From Tretioscincus oriximinensis (taxonomy: Eukaryota; Chordata; Lepidosauria; Squamata; Gymnophthalmidae), in NCBI GenBank assembly GCA_022410635.1, contig JAJVDF010000045.1, positions 2,061,919 through 2,125,918 of the forward strand: a DNA stretch of 64,000 bases, written 5' to 3'. The translations under genes and the position numbers were made by a program. The stretch's first letter is position 1. Every line of letters starts with the position of its first letter. Below, piece by piece: positions 1-10,960 of this stretch. The notes under the pieces are model-generated. The model was given only the letters and a program-made list of their open reading frames with translations. It did not search any database and was not told the origin of the DNA.

Positions 1-22
1 AATATACTATTTTACTGGGTAC

Positions 23-304
23 GCACGAATGGCTCAGTCGCTAAGGAGATTGGGTTTCAAATCCCTGTGTCGGATGTGGGGAGGGGTGAGCACCTTCTCC
101 TAGCCTATAGCTCCAGCCAACCCAACTATTCGAAAGCAAGAATTGCAAGAAATTGCAACTGACTGCAAGTAGATAAATGGGAACCACCACAGCCTGGTTG
201 GTAAGATAGAATGTAAACTTCAGGCAAACTACCCTTGTAAGCTACTTTGAGTCGCTTTGAAAGGTGAGGAAAAGAGGGGTGTAAGAACCCAGTTCTTCTT
301 CTAA
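23..304 (+). repeat. tRNA-derived SINE with TTC-type tail, copy 1
   Basis: The head looks like a tRNA: an A-box-like stretch (TGGCTCAGTCGCTAAGG, 31-47) and a B-box-like stretch (GGGTTTCAAATCCC, 52-65). The body includes the motif AAGCAAGAATTGCAAG, and the 3' end reads GAACCCAGTTCTTCTTCT. The same order recurs at 38595-38880 and, inverted, at 50118-50420, with partial copies at 21410-22010 and 24440-24715. The tail (a CACTTTGAG-like block, then a GGGGTATAAGAACCC-like block) resembles L2-type LINE tails, so L2-type machinery may have mobilised it. It is not a functional tRNA: there is no full cloverleaf and no clean termini. Confidence 0.75.
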
Positions 305-950
305 AATATCTGCAGTGTTTCCTCTCCATTTTCTGAAGTTTATTGCTGGTGATGGCTATCATGTCTTTAATACAAACTAGTCAAGGACATTTGAAGGCTT
401 TAGTATACAGCACAATTGATTCATAGTCATATACATTGAATCCAAGAACATTGATAATGCAGCATAGCATAAGGTATAAGAAGTGGAATAAAATTAGGCC
501 AAGGTTAGGTATTTAATAAGAATGCAGAAGGCGCAACATCCTGGCTGACAGTCCCACACAGTCATCTTAGGCTGACCCAGGGACATCTGCCATGCCCCCA
601 TGGACGGGCTTATACCTGGCTGCTTGCTCCCTTAGCAAGCCCCACCCAGTGCATTACTGAGTGGGAGCCACTTGCCNTGCTCCTGTGGTGAGATCTGCCC
701 AGCACATGCTTAAGTCAGACACAACCTGACTCATACCTTGTGAGCCCTGCCCAGCCCATGGTTGTGGCAGACCACTAGAGGATCAAGAAGGTTTTATAGA
801 GCTTGCAAGATGCAGACCTGTAGAAAGGCCACCCTCCACGATTTAAAGTTGCATTTGGCTTCCAACTCCTCACCAAGGGCAAGCTCCACAATTCTGAACC
901 CCTTAAAAGGGCCCTCATCAAATCTGGNATAGAAGGGGGATATCTGCCAC

Positions 951-1146
951 CAGGGCTGGATTTAAGCTGTATTTTGCTCATGGGCTGTAATTTACTTACT
1001 TACTTATTTACTTACTTNCTTCCTTTATTTATTTTACTCCCCCTCTTCCCTCAGCTACTTCGGGTTTTATAATAATAAAAGCAATGTAAAATATTAATAT
1101 CTTCTTAGTACTACTGGTATCTATATTTTGCCTAAATACTGCCCTG
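951..1146. mobile_element. hAT-type MITE with 8-bp target duplication
   Basis: The element starts CAGGGCTGGATTTAAGC, and its inverted end reads CAGGGCAGTATTTAGGC, so 14 of 17 terminal bases agree. It is flanked by identical TCTGCCAC at 943-950 and 1147-1154. An 8-bp duplication and CAGGG termini are diagnostic of hAT transposons. The 196-bp interior has no coding capacity and includes a TTAC/TTTA microsatellite at about 996-1033. Removing it restores the Ngaro-like terminal sequence seen at 44215, so it landed after that element. Confidence 0.85.
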
Positions 1147-1234
1147 TCTGCCACCAAGGCTAGTAACTATTCCTTTGGCCAGCCAAGATGCGTACCCATC
1201 ACCAGAGCTGCACTAGAGCTGCTCCAGTCACACA

Positions 1235-1838
1235 CTTCCTACTCCTCCTGCAACCATCCTATAAGTGCCCCATGTACCTGCATTAGCCATTCCTCCTTCT
1301 CAGCATCAGAGAGATGTAGCCCATCATCCCTGAACATACCAACTCCTGAAGAACAAATGTTTCTGTGCAAAATCACTGTCCTGCCCAAGTTGGTAAACCA
1401 TCTGGTTGCTTTTATCATTTATCCGCCATCTGGCACAGGTGACACTGTGTGGGTCTTGGGCACCACTCCAACATAAGCTGACCAGCAGCTGGGACCAAAC
1501 CACTTAAGCTGTGGTAAAAATCTGGTCAGGTCATCAATGTCTCTAAGTATACATTATACCAGCTCCCAGTCTTTTTGACTGGGCATGTCATTCTCACCCA
1601 AATGGAGAACAATGGCCTCAGGCACTCCATGGTAGTGAATGTTATCAACAAGGAAAGGGCATAGCTCGGCCCACAGCATGCCCCAGTGTCCAAACCAGGC
1701 TGCTTGAGTTCCACTAGGCAGCCACAAGTCACCCGTCCACTGCAACGCAGNAACATAGTGGCCAGCCCAAAAAATAATACTGTGGCCAACCATCCACACT
1801 CCCAAGGAGCACCTAGAAAACAAGAGAAACAAAACCAT
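1235..1838 (-). pseudogene. SGNH-hydrolase-like domain of the Ngaro-like element
   Basis: The minus strand is open for 94 codons from 1838 to 1554. It begins with a hydrophobic stretch and a VWMVGHSIIFWAG block, where the serine of GHS sits in place of the block I nucleophile. Further on are WFGHWGMLWAEL and HLGEND, matching the block III GxND position. After a stop, another frame carries DGLHLSDAE near 1307-1330, matching the DxxH block V. All three signature blocks are visible in order, but the frame is broken at least once and one N lies inside. The region just upstream is pyrimidine-rich and ends TTTTCTAG, so a spliced acceptor is possible; this is inference. SGNH esterase-like domains also occur in CR1/L2 ORF1, but the recombinase neighbour argues for Ngaro. 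Confidence 0.6.
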
Positions 1839-1849
1839 GAATCATCTGA

Positions 1850-2110
1850 CCAAACTTAAGAGCAAAAAGCCATAGAACATCACTGGCCAATGGCTTGAAT
1901 TCCCCTTGCTAGAAGATGCAAACTGGTATGAAAAGAGTGAAGGAAAAACTCCGCAGAGGCAAAGCCTAAATATGATGCTAGCAGCCTGTATCATGATAAA
2001 AAGGAGCCATCTCTGTGGATCAATAGGGGGCCACCCAGTTGCGGCCGTAACACTGCAAAGTGTCTGGCCTCCCAGATGTATTTATTTAACATGTGTCCTC
2101 TATTCTTAAA
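1850..2110 (-). pseudogene. Tyrosine recombinase C-terminal fragment of the Ngaro-like element
   Basis: One minus-strand frame through about 2065-1850 reads a recognisable phage-integrase-type C-terminus: a GPLLIHRDGS block, then EFFLHSFHTS at the place of the conserved HxxR box, then IQAIGQ at the place of the GRW box. The HxxR arginine is replaced by histidine in this copy. A TGA follows the GQ, and a TAA (1856-1858) sits about where the catalytic tyrosine is expected. The domain is therefore dead. In the living family this enzyme inserts a circular DNA intermediate without target-site duplication. The fragment is directly upstream of the SGNH-like segment, which fixes the element class. 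Confidence 0.6.
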
Positions 2111-2381
2111 TTTCTAGAGAAACCAAACAAGCACTTCACCATTTTTTATTTTTTTGGTGCTCTCTTCACTGCTTATTGCCTTTCTGCACATTAATTTGGA
2201 ATACAGGAGTTCCTATGAACCAGATCAAGGTTATCAGTGATCTGGATCACTAATAAACTTTAATATTGAACAAGGAGGCATGTAGAAAGGCACTGCTAAA
2301 ATGGTTTTCACAATAGTCCGAAAGTCAGAGGAGTTCCTTTCCTCCAGATCTCCAGATCTAAAGACATTCAGTCATACCCAT
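2111..2381. other. Unassigned AT-rich sequence
   Basis: No repeat family or exon recognised. It separates the Ngaro-like copy from the T-rich microsatellite. Confidence 0.4.
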
Positions 2382-2438
2382 TTTTTTTTATTTTTATTTT
2401 TATTTTTATTTTTATTTTTATTTTTATTTTTATTTTTA

Positions 2439-2536
<98 letters not shown>

Positions 2537-2570
2537 TATTATTGTCGTTGTCGTTGTCGTCGTTATTATT
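2382..2570. repeat. TTTTTA / TTA compound microsatellite
   Basis: About eleven TTTTTA units are followed by more than thirty TTA units and a short run of GTCGTT-like units. It abuts the antisense 3' end of an L1-like fragment, so it probably grew from that element's A-rich tail. The 99-residue frame across it is a low-complexity artefact. Confidence 0.9.
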
Positions 2571-2990
2571 TTGGTGACAAAAGAAAAAATAAAACTTTGA
2601 AGTACAAATAATAGAAATACAAAGTAATATAAAAATTAAATAAATCCATAATCTCTGTAGTAATGCAGAGTAAATAAGGAAACAGTGTTATTCTAATTAA
2701 ACAATAATATGCCATCCTCCCTCCCTCCAACTGTATTTTTTTTCCAGTTGTGTCCATGTCTGTAATAAATATCTTTGTATTGGCTCCCATTTCCTTTTTG
2801 TCTAATTTTGTACTATCATGGCTATAACTTATTCTGGTTGTGTTTATTTCAATAATTTTAATATATATTCTTGCCATCTCCAAATTTCTCTTTTTGATGT
2901 GTCTTTNCACCCCCTTAATATTACCATTTGCTTATTACTTATTAAATTACTTATTAATATTATTTATTAAAACTTATTTTTGTTGTTGTT
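2571..2990 (-). mobile_element. Possible L1 3' end, antisense
   Basis: Minus-strand frames show a decayed stretch resembling the last residues of an L1 ORF2 (for example EPILKYLLQTWTQLEKKY), followed by a GGGAGGGAGG-like motif and an A-rich tail that merges into the microsatellite at lower coordinates. There is no intact frame and no conserved cysteine motif, so the call is tentative. Confidence 0.35.
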
Positions 2991-2999
2991 GTTAATTTC

Positions 3000-3965
3000 C
3001 TCCAGATCCCCTAAAAAATTGCGAGGGGAAGAGAGGGACGCTCTAGGAGCCAGCGTTCTTTCTCTGTGACCCGGAAGGGTCGCAGGAGAAGTGATGCGAT
3101 TCCCGGCCGACAGATGGCTTAAAAGCACTCTGCCAGCCGCCATTTCCCTCTCTTCAAGCAGGGCACGCAAATCCCACCCTCCCCTCCCTTGTTTCTCTTC
3201 TTTCAGTCATGGTGAGTGGTTTGATGGCTGGCGGAAGGCAGCTTGGCGGGCCTGAGGAGTCAACAACATCTGGGGAAAGCTATACACGTGACTTCCTCAT
3301 AGCTTGGGGGCCCTTCCTAAAAGGGTTCTGAACTTGACCGCCTACCTTGGGGATAGGTAGGTGGTACATAAGCTTGGAGTCACTGAGGAGTACACAGGAC
3401 GGATTCTTGAGGGCCCTCACATGCCTCTTTGATCGTCTGTTGAGTACCCACATAAAGCTGCTGGACGGCTCGGGCGCCTAGACCTGGGGGGGGCTGGCCT
3501 GCTGGGAGGGGGGCGGCTGGCACTCACATCAGAGGGCGTGATCCCATGTGGTCTACAGGCTGGCCTCGAGCTGGGCAGATGCAATGCACGGGTTGCCTCG
3601 CTGAGCGGAGCAGGCACCCTGGAGGGCTGTGTCGTGAGGCATGGACCTGCTGGTGGCAGGTCAGGCCGGGTGGCTGACCTGACCAGTGGGTCGCAGGTCA
3701 GGCCGGGTGGCTGACCAGGAAAACGGTCAGGCCGGGTGGCTGACCAAAGCCAGATGCCAAGCTGCTCCACCTGCCATACTCCTACTCAAGCCATGGCCTA
3801 ATTCTCTCCACTTCTGGGTTATGTTTTGGTATTGTTAACAAGCACTTTATGTTCAAATAATTAGCTCTCGGATTGTGACATTGTTATGAGTGTGCGTTAG
3901 GGTTTTTGGTTATTGTTAATAAGTTAATAAATTATTTGTTCACTTTAAACTGGTGTCAGTCCCTC
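3000..3965 (+). mobile_element. GC-rich copy of the Ngaro-like terminal/noncoding region
   Basis: The segment contains blocks shared with the terminal regions at 330-1235 (inverted) and 44215-44830. These are GGGGCCCTTCCTAAAAGGGTTC (3305-3329 area) and, near 3795, GGCCTAATTCTCTCCACTTC, followed by a T-rich stretch and an AATAAA-type signal near 3925. Unlike those copies it is strongly GC-rich in the middle (3440-3770) and carries three identical hairpin repeats. It ends against the antisense L1 at about 3966. The 5' limit is uncertain: 3000-3200 is GC-rich but not matched elsewhere in the window. Long proline-rich frames on the minus strand follow from base composition and are not genes. Confidence 0.5.
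3659..3745. repeat. Three identical GC-rich hairpin repeats
   Basis: A 21-bp unit is repeated without mismatch at 3659-3679, 3696-3716 and 3725-3745. Each starts GGTCAGG and ends GGCTGACC, so each can fold as GGTCAG/CTGACC with a 9-nt loop. Spacing is 37 and 29 bp. Confidence 0.9.
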
Positions 3966-5570
3966 ACTTCTTCATCCCTGGCAAAACCACCATTCTGTTT
4001 TTATTGTTAAATTTATATTTAACATTTGGTTTATTTCTTTTTTGTATTTTTCCCCCAAAGCCTGTGATGTATAGCATTCCCATAAAATATTATTATAGTC
4101 ATCCGTTCCCTGGCAACCTTGCCAGCAATTATTTTTATATTTGGGATTGAGTGTGCTAATTGAAGTGGGGAACAATGCCATTTATGAAGGATCTTTAGTT
4201 TTATTTCTTTAAATTTATTCATTTTCTCTTTATTTATATTTATTATATGTCTTTTTATATCTGTTATTTCCACCTGTAATACATTTTGCCATTTAATCAT
4301 TATATCTCTTATTATGTCTTCCTTTTTTTTATTTAAATAAAAATATATATTCATAACTATCTTTTTTTCATCCTTTAGTATTTTAATAATTATTTTTTCT
4401 AAATTATTACCTTCTGATTTCACTATTTCTTTTACCTGTCTTAGATTTATAAATTCTATAATGGCTATTGTTTGCAGTCAAAAGGTTTGGCCTANCCAAT
4501 TTGTAATTTGTTGTGGAGGTATGGGTTCATTAGATGATCAGAATAATTGGTGTATTCTACATAACCCCAATGTTTGTAACTTTTCTAAGGCTTTATTTAA
4601 ATTATATTTGTTCATTGGATTAATTGTCCAAATTAATTGATATTTGCTAATGTTTACTAAACATTTTTTCCTTTTTTCCAGATTTTTATGATTGCTTTAA
4701 AGAGGCCCTTAAATGTTTTTTCTTCTTGCCTAGGAGACGTCTTGAATATTATATCTTTATTATTAATTTTATTAATTTCTTTTATCATATTGGTCCGTTT
4801 CTTANTTTTATATTGTATTTCTAATAAATTCTTAATAAAGAAAGAATCNTATTTTTTGAATATCAGGGGTACCCCAGCCTCCTTTCCTCTCATTTGCTGT
4901 CAACCATGTTTTTTTCAATCTTGGTCTTTTTTCATTGTTCACCCATTTTAGGAGCTTATTTTGTCTATTTATTTAAAACCAGTTGTGGAATTGGATTTAG
5001 GAGTGTAGGGAACAGATACATTAATGAGGGCATTAAAAATACTTTCATTGCTCTTATCCTATCTGTTCTTGTTTAATATTTTTATTTCCAATTGCGTTTA
5101 TCTTTGCCCATGCTATTTTATAATTCCCCTTGTTTACTTTCTTAGGGCTCTTATATAGCCAAATTCCTAATTTATTTTTTTTTGCTCCTAATTTTAAACC
5201 CATTAATTGCCTTATATTTAATTGTTCATTTGGGGGGGGGGGGGGTTCAGAAACACGATTTTCAATTTTTCTATATTTACTTGAACCCCTGACATTTTTT
5301 TGAATTATTCTAATATTGTTATTATGCTGTTTATCATTTGAATTGGTCGTGTAGAAATTATTAATGCATCATCCGCAAATAGATTTATTTTATTGTCTAT
5401 TCCTCCTATTTTGTATCCTAAAAAATTTCTTTCTTTATGGACTTTTTCTGCTAATACTTTTATTCATTATTCTCCATATCTTTTTAATGAATTGTTCCTA
5501 AAGGCCAGTCCATTTTGGGTCCTTGTGGAGACTGTGTTTTTCCAGACAACATATGACTTAGAACACAGCC
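3966..5570 (-). pseudogene. L1 LINE ORF2 fragment, antisense, truncated at both ends
   Basis: On the minus strand the reverse transcriptase motif reads NLFADDALI, from codons around 5364-5379, in the context KIGGIDNKINLFADD. This is the L1-type FADD form of the polymerase active site. Downstream (lower coordinates), at 4893-4860, is RGKEAGVPLI, resembling the GGLGxP block of ORF2. At about 4120-4080 is NCWQGCQG with a following WEC, matching the cysteine-containing L1 C-terminal region. The frame is broken in many places. The C-terminus stops at the Ngaro-like boundary near 3966, so the L1 3' end is missing. In life this protein nicks and reverse-transcribes target DNA; this copy cannot. Confidence 0.75.
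5232..5245. repeat. G14 homopolymer inside the antisense L1
   Basis: Fourteen consecutive Gs. Length is prone to assembly error. Confidence 0.9.
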
Positions 5571-8500
5571 TTTCATTGTAGAATGACACTTGACCCTAAA
5601 TTCTAATTCAGTTACTGTCATATGACATAGATTGCATGAACGACCTCTGATTTTATGGAATTTTCCAGACCTACAGGCTCAAAGTATATCATTTTTGTGA
5701 TGGCAGTGACCTCTCTGTTGAGGGAAAGTTGGGTAGGCAGAGGATTTGTGTGGAAATGTAAAATGTATCCTGGTTTTGGACTCTCTGATTATGGCAACCC
5801 TAATTTTGGAACATTNATTTTAAGAGTCCATCAAGGGTTACACTTGATAAAATTTACCATGCTTTAGAAAGCAACTTGGGCAAACAACAAGAGTAAATAA
5901 TTTTTAAAGCAAGAGTTCTCACTCTTGCAAGGGAGATAACTATGCTACTCTGCAAAGTTTTGTGATAGTTATTGGCAGTGGTTTATTTTCCCACCATAAA
6001 AGCTGTTGGTTTTTCAAACAAGAAAAGACAATGGGTTAACATCTGGCCTGCCAGCAGGAATAATCAAAAACATTTTGGTCCTTCACATTTAGAATTGAGT
6101 TCATGATCTTTTTAAAATAAGTTTTTGACTCATGTGCAAAGCAGTACTTGTGATTTTGCAATTATAATCTATCTGTTTAAGACCTTATATCATACCTATA
6201 GATTCTCAATGGGTAAAATGCACAAAACTATATTTTTATCTTCTTAGAAGTGAATGCTGATCCTTTGCTATCGGTTTCGTTTCAGTTTAAATAAACCTAT
6301 GCATGAGATAGGTATCCTGCATTTTATATTGCAGTACTTTGCTTGGCAAATTCTATAATTTGCCTCTTAACAGTAGTACATCTGAAGATCAAAGTGCCAG
6401 GCTAGTTCATGTGACATAATCTAGAGAAAGCCTACCAGTGGGCCAATTCCTAGGTTTATCTCCTTTCATTATTCATGTATGGNGATGAGAGTAAGCAAGG
6501 AGAACTGGAGGTTTTACTAAGAACAATAGCATTTAGAGTTTCTGTACTGTGAATTAAAGAAAAGCTCTTCTGGAATGAACAAATAGACCACAAACTCTAA
6601 AAGCAGATCGTGTACACAGTAGTATTCTGCCCAAACTAGCAGCCTTTAGAAGAATTTAACCATGACTCATTGGGGATATAAACAGGAACCATTCAGATTA
6701 GATTAGTAGTACTGATTATTCTGCTTCTACTCTGGTATCAGCTTAAAATTGCCACTCTGCCTACATTCTCTTGGAATGTGTTTTCTCGTATCTCTTTACA
6801 TATAGGATTGTATGCTGTCACCTATTTGATGGAGAGGCATTCAAATAGAGAGACTCTTCCTCATCCTTCATACTTGCATTAGCAAATCAATGTGTGACAC
6901 TGATAATTCATGCCATAAAATCTCTTATGATATGCTGCAGCATCTGCTGCCTCTGCAGGTCTCTGGATATTTTTTTTTTCAAAATCATAATAAATATTTT
7001 TAAGGTATAACTAGCATGATGGCACACGGACAGATGACAAGGCTCTCCTCCTCCTGCCCCAAGTCAGCTAAGGCGTGCTTGGATTCCCCTCCCCTCTAAT
7101 GACAAGTTTGATCACTCTGCTGTTGGCAATTGGTCACAGTGGGAAGGAAGGAAGAGAGAAATATCCTGACATAAAGAAGGTATCTGCAAGATAAAGTTGT
7201 ACAAGGGATGATTAGCAGCACTTAAGTTTTCTTTTTGTTGAAAGGAAGAATCCTTGATTGAACAGCACATTGAATGATATGACAAGCAAGTACTTGATCC
7301 CTGTCCAGCTGGAAAGGAATTGTATTCATTAGCAGCTTTTTAAGCTAAGGATGTCTTTTATATTTTCATTCTTTGTCTGAGTCTCTCCAGATCCTCCCTT
7401 TACTTCATGTCAGCACTATATAGTAGGTATGCCAAGTGGTTTTGAAATTTAAATTACAGTCTCTCTTTCAGATGTTATTGGAAAGAACATGTAATTTATA
7501 ACCACGTGTTAGAAGTACAGGATGTTCATGGTTCACTGCCAATTCTTCTTTTGTAAAGTTAATAAAACTTTTCATAAAACACTTACATACTTGTGTATTT
7601 CATGGTAAAGATTTTTTTTATCACAGAGGCTAATGTAAAGATTTATTAAAGCCATTCTTGTTAAGAGGAGTGTCAATAGTTTGCAGCTGAGTATAATTTT
7701 GCATTCCCACTAGATGACGGTCTGGGTAAAAAAAAAAAAAAATTGACAGTAACAGCTTTGTTTATTTAGCGCTAAAATACAAAAAAGGAAGACTTTTAAA
7801 TTATAGAATGCTCACAGGATATGTTTCTGAAATGTATTTGAGCCCCGTATNTGGAAGCTCTGTGGATTCTATGAATTCAGTTGCCTAGACTATTAGATAA
7901 ATGGAAGGATCTATTTATCAGGAAAGGAGGAAAGGAATGTTCTAGATCAGTAGTTNCACATTTTTTTAATAATAAGTGCTATCTAAATCTGCCCCAATAA
8001 GTTGAAGATGTTTTGTCCATATTTAAGCAACATTAACAATGAAGTGGGTTCAGTCCTGATAGAAAGCACAAAATAAATACAGAATTCTTTCTGTATGGAA
8101 GATCTTCTACCATGGCAGATCAGACTTAAACAACACATTAGTTGTTCTTCCAGGAAACTCTTGTTTACACAGGAGAAAAAAGTAATACCTAAACTATTTG
8201 CTGGGGTGACTAGTGCATGGAGCACAGTGCAGGGAAATATGAAGAGGGAAAAAATAATTTCTCTACCTTATCATTTGGCCAGATAAAGAACTTCCCGCAA
8301 ATCCCATGTATAGCCAGCCTAGGCAAGACAATCTAAATTTAAATTGATCCAAACAACTGCATGAACCTTTGTAAGGGCACTGTGCAAGTTGCACTGCAAT
8401 AGTTCTAGAAAGCTGCACAGTAAAAGATCCAGAAAGCAACAAACTGGTTACGCTATCTGAATATACCANACTATGATTAAAGTCATCAGCATTTTAAAAA

Positions 8501-10379
8501 TTCATTGCAATATGTAGAAGGAAAAGGTAAATTTACATCCAGGTGAGTTTTACAGAATTTTATGTTTTCCATTACTTGAAGCCAAATCATCACAGCTACC
8601 GGAAGTGATGCCTAGGTACTACCTCTAGGTTGGAGAAACAAGCAAGAGTCTCAGGAAGCTGAGAGCAACTGATGAATCAGTTTAACACAGAAGGCCGCAA
8701 CTTAAAACAACAGGGCTCCCACGTATTTCGTGATTCATTCTCCTGTATGAATAAGTAAGCACACAGAGCCGTAGAAAATCAATTAATAAGTATAAATATA
8801 ATGAAAAGGTAAAAGATCTCTAACTAGATGAACCGACTTGTTGAGAACAAAATGTTTATCGGATTACAGCTATTTCGTAACCTAAATTTACTGNTATTAA
8901 AACTGCATCGAAATGTCATTTATTCTATCTGCTTGAATATTCTAGAATATAGTAAAACTGGTTCAACACATTTCTAATTGCAGTGTTTGTCACTGAAATA
9001 TNCATTATTGTCAGGGAAAACAGAGCATGGAAAGGATATTTTAAAAGTGTGAAATAGGAACATGTTTCAGTAAAGTACTAAGGAAATTTTGTAACTAGAA
9101 ATGCTTAAAGGTAGCATGTTATTGATAACAGTGGTACCCGGAAATGAATCTATTCCAATGTTTAAAGAAATGAAAATGCTAGTCCAGCAGCTACTTAACC
9201 TTGTCTGGCAATTCTATTACTAGACACACTCTGCAGTTGAAAGAAGCAATATGAAATTCAGCTCTAATTGAGGCTAAATGTACAAAGCTTGTTTTATTCA
9301 TAGAATAATGTCATGCATATGTCACTTCAGTTGCATTTAAAAATGCAGACAAAAATACCATACATTCCTTTGTTTGTTATAGATTGTATATTTTAAAAAA
9401 GAAAACACACACCTTCAGTTCTCCACAACATAATTCATGTCAAAATGATATCAATAATTACCAGTTGTTAACCAGCTCTGAAGAAGGTTTCACAGTTTAT
9501 GCTTTACAGAAAATTGCTTATTGTTGCCTTTGATGTTGACGNGGTTTAATTTTTTTTCCTTAGGAATTGTTTCAGCTTGTTTGTGCTGCTTCTAAATTAG
9601 CTAAGCTCTTGAGAACTAAGCAGCCATCGAATGATATGGAATGCTTTGGAGACGATGCCGTTGTATTTCATGGGTAGTTTTAAAAGTGTGTATACAATTC
9701 TGTTGGCAATTCTGTTGTATATGTATCTGCTGAGATTAGATTAAAGTTCAAACAATCAAACAAAAAAAAATTGTTGTAGTCTGATTTTTAGATAAACAAT
9801 ATCTTCTCTAGTTCTAGCTTTTTTNAAAAAAATGTTGCAAGTACTGATTGAATGAGGGCAGATTGAATAATCTATCAATACTACTGTCAATACTAAATTA
9901 AAAATGTTCTAGTTAGTAATGAAGAACTGTAAACTTCATTATGTCATGCCAGTCTCAGGCTGTAGGCCTGAGATAAGAAAGTGGATAGCAGGACAAACAA
10001 CAAGGATAGGATAGTAGTGGGGATAGAATATAGGCTAATGTGCTCCATCCCCACTCATAGACACGTGAGCTTTGCAAACGAAGTGATACAACATCAAGTA
10101 GCACAGAAATAGTTGCAGTGAAATTTCATAGCAACTGATAGGTACAGGCAGATAGTAATTTGAATAGACAAAGCAGACCATATGATACCAGGAAGAGGAA
10201 CCAAAACAAGATTTCGCAGTAAGTGGGAGCTTAGTATCAGCGGAAAAGCAAAGGGATGTGGGGNGTGACATGCAGGAAATTACTAAGGAAGAATGCACAG
10301 ATCAGCTTCACAAAGAACAAGGACTAAGAAAAACNAAACAAAGAACTCTATTTTGGCCTACAATGCACAAGAAGTAGAA
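5571..10379. other. Unique AT-rich intergenic or intronic sequence
   Basis: No transposon structure or coding exon is recognised over 4.8 kb. Present are an A-run at about 7728-7742 and an 8-bp perfect stem (TCTCAGGC/GCCTGAGA) near 9953-9973. The segment 8560-8770 has balanced composition and could be a weakly conserved noncoding element, but nothing proves it. Confidence 0.5.
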
Positions 10380-10960
10380 GAGATAGTTAACGGGGGTTTG
10401 CTACCACGTTATTAAGAATGCCAGCACATCTGAAGCAGCTGATCCTCAGGATATGGACACGTGTAGAATCTGACTCCCATCAAGAACTCACGCAGAGGCC
10501 ATAAGCTTAGATCAAGAGGCAAGATCTAGGAAGCCCACGTGGGTATGGAACCTCCTGAGCACCCCTGTGCACAGGTTTTTATTGACATGAGATCAGAAGG
10601 NGTGTACAAGAATGGGTGTTCCGAAGGTGTGGTTTGAGGTGGACCAGAGGTGGGCCCAGGTTGTGACACCTGTGTGATGTTTCTCCCTCCTCCCAAAGGG
10701 TGCAGCCTGTGTCAGGAAACTCCAAATATGGGTATGGTTTGGGTGGAACAAAACTGATCTCTGCATCTTTCAGGACCTGTGACCGGTCGTTCACCTCCTG
10801 GAGAGGTGATAGTCAGAACCTCCTCAGGGCTTCCAGGGCAGTTGATTAATCTCATTAAGCCAAAGNTCCTAAGTTAATGAATGCACCTAGAGATAATGGG
10901 TGCAGCTAAACATGGCACAGCGGGGTGTAGCTTCAGGGCAGGAAGGGAGATTAGTTCTCT
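10380..10960 (-). mobile_element. Possible LTR-like segment, antisense
   Basis: Composition is richer in GC than the flanks. On the minus strand an AATAAA signal (about 10577-10582) is followed by a CCTGTGCACAGG palindrome and a further 170 bp, as in the R-U5 part of an LTR. A TGGTAGCA at the minus-strand downstream edge (about 10405-10412) could be a primer-binding-site start. No second LTR, no clean TG...CA ends and no gag or pol similarity were found, so this may instead be an unrelated unique segment. Confidence 0.25.

Larger units (their letters stand above)
330..2110 (-). mobile_element. Degenerate Ngaro/DIRS-like tyrosine-recombinase retroelement (3' part)
   Basis: Read on the minus strand, this segment runs from a tyrosine-recombinase-like domain (about 2110-1850), through an SGNH-hydrolase-like domain (1838-1235), into a noncoding terminal region ending near an AATAAA signal (about 340). 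This order is known for Ngaro-type retrotransposons, which carry a tyrosine recombinase instead of an integrase and often an extra SGNH hydrolase. The terminal region aligns by eye with 44215-44830 and, more loosely, with 3200-3965. A TATA-like stretch (CTATAAAA on the minus strand, about 792-799) lies within it. Stops and frameshifts make the copy non-functional. A hAT MITE interrupts it at 951-1146. No reverse transcriptase part was recognised, so the 5' portion is missing. Confidence 0.65.

Noticed and set aside
23..100. Possible tRNA gene
   Set aside because: A- and B-box-like sequence is present but it is the head of a dispersed SINE and lacks a cloverleaf.
2301..2600. 99-codon frame of poly-Leu/Phe
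   Set aside because: Translation of TTTTTA and TTA microsatellite.
3417..3770. 117-codon minus-strand proline-rich frame
   Set aside because: GC-rich noncoding terminal region with hairpin repeats; no domain and present only as base-composition effect.
3200..3780. CpG-island promoter of a host gene
   Set aside because: GC-rich, but it shares blocks with two other dispersed copies and contains amplified hairpins; a transposon origin is simpler.
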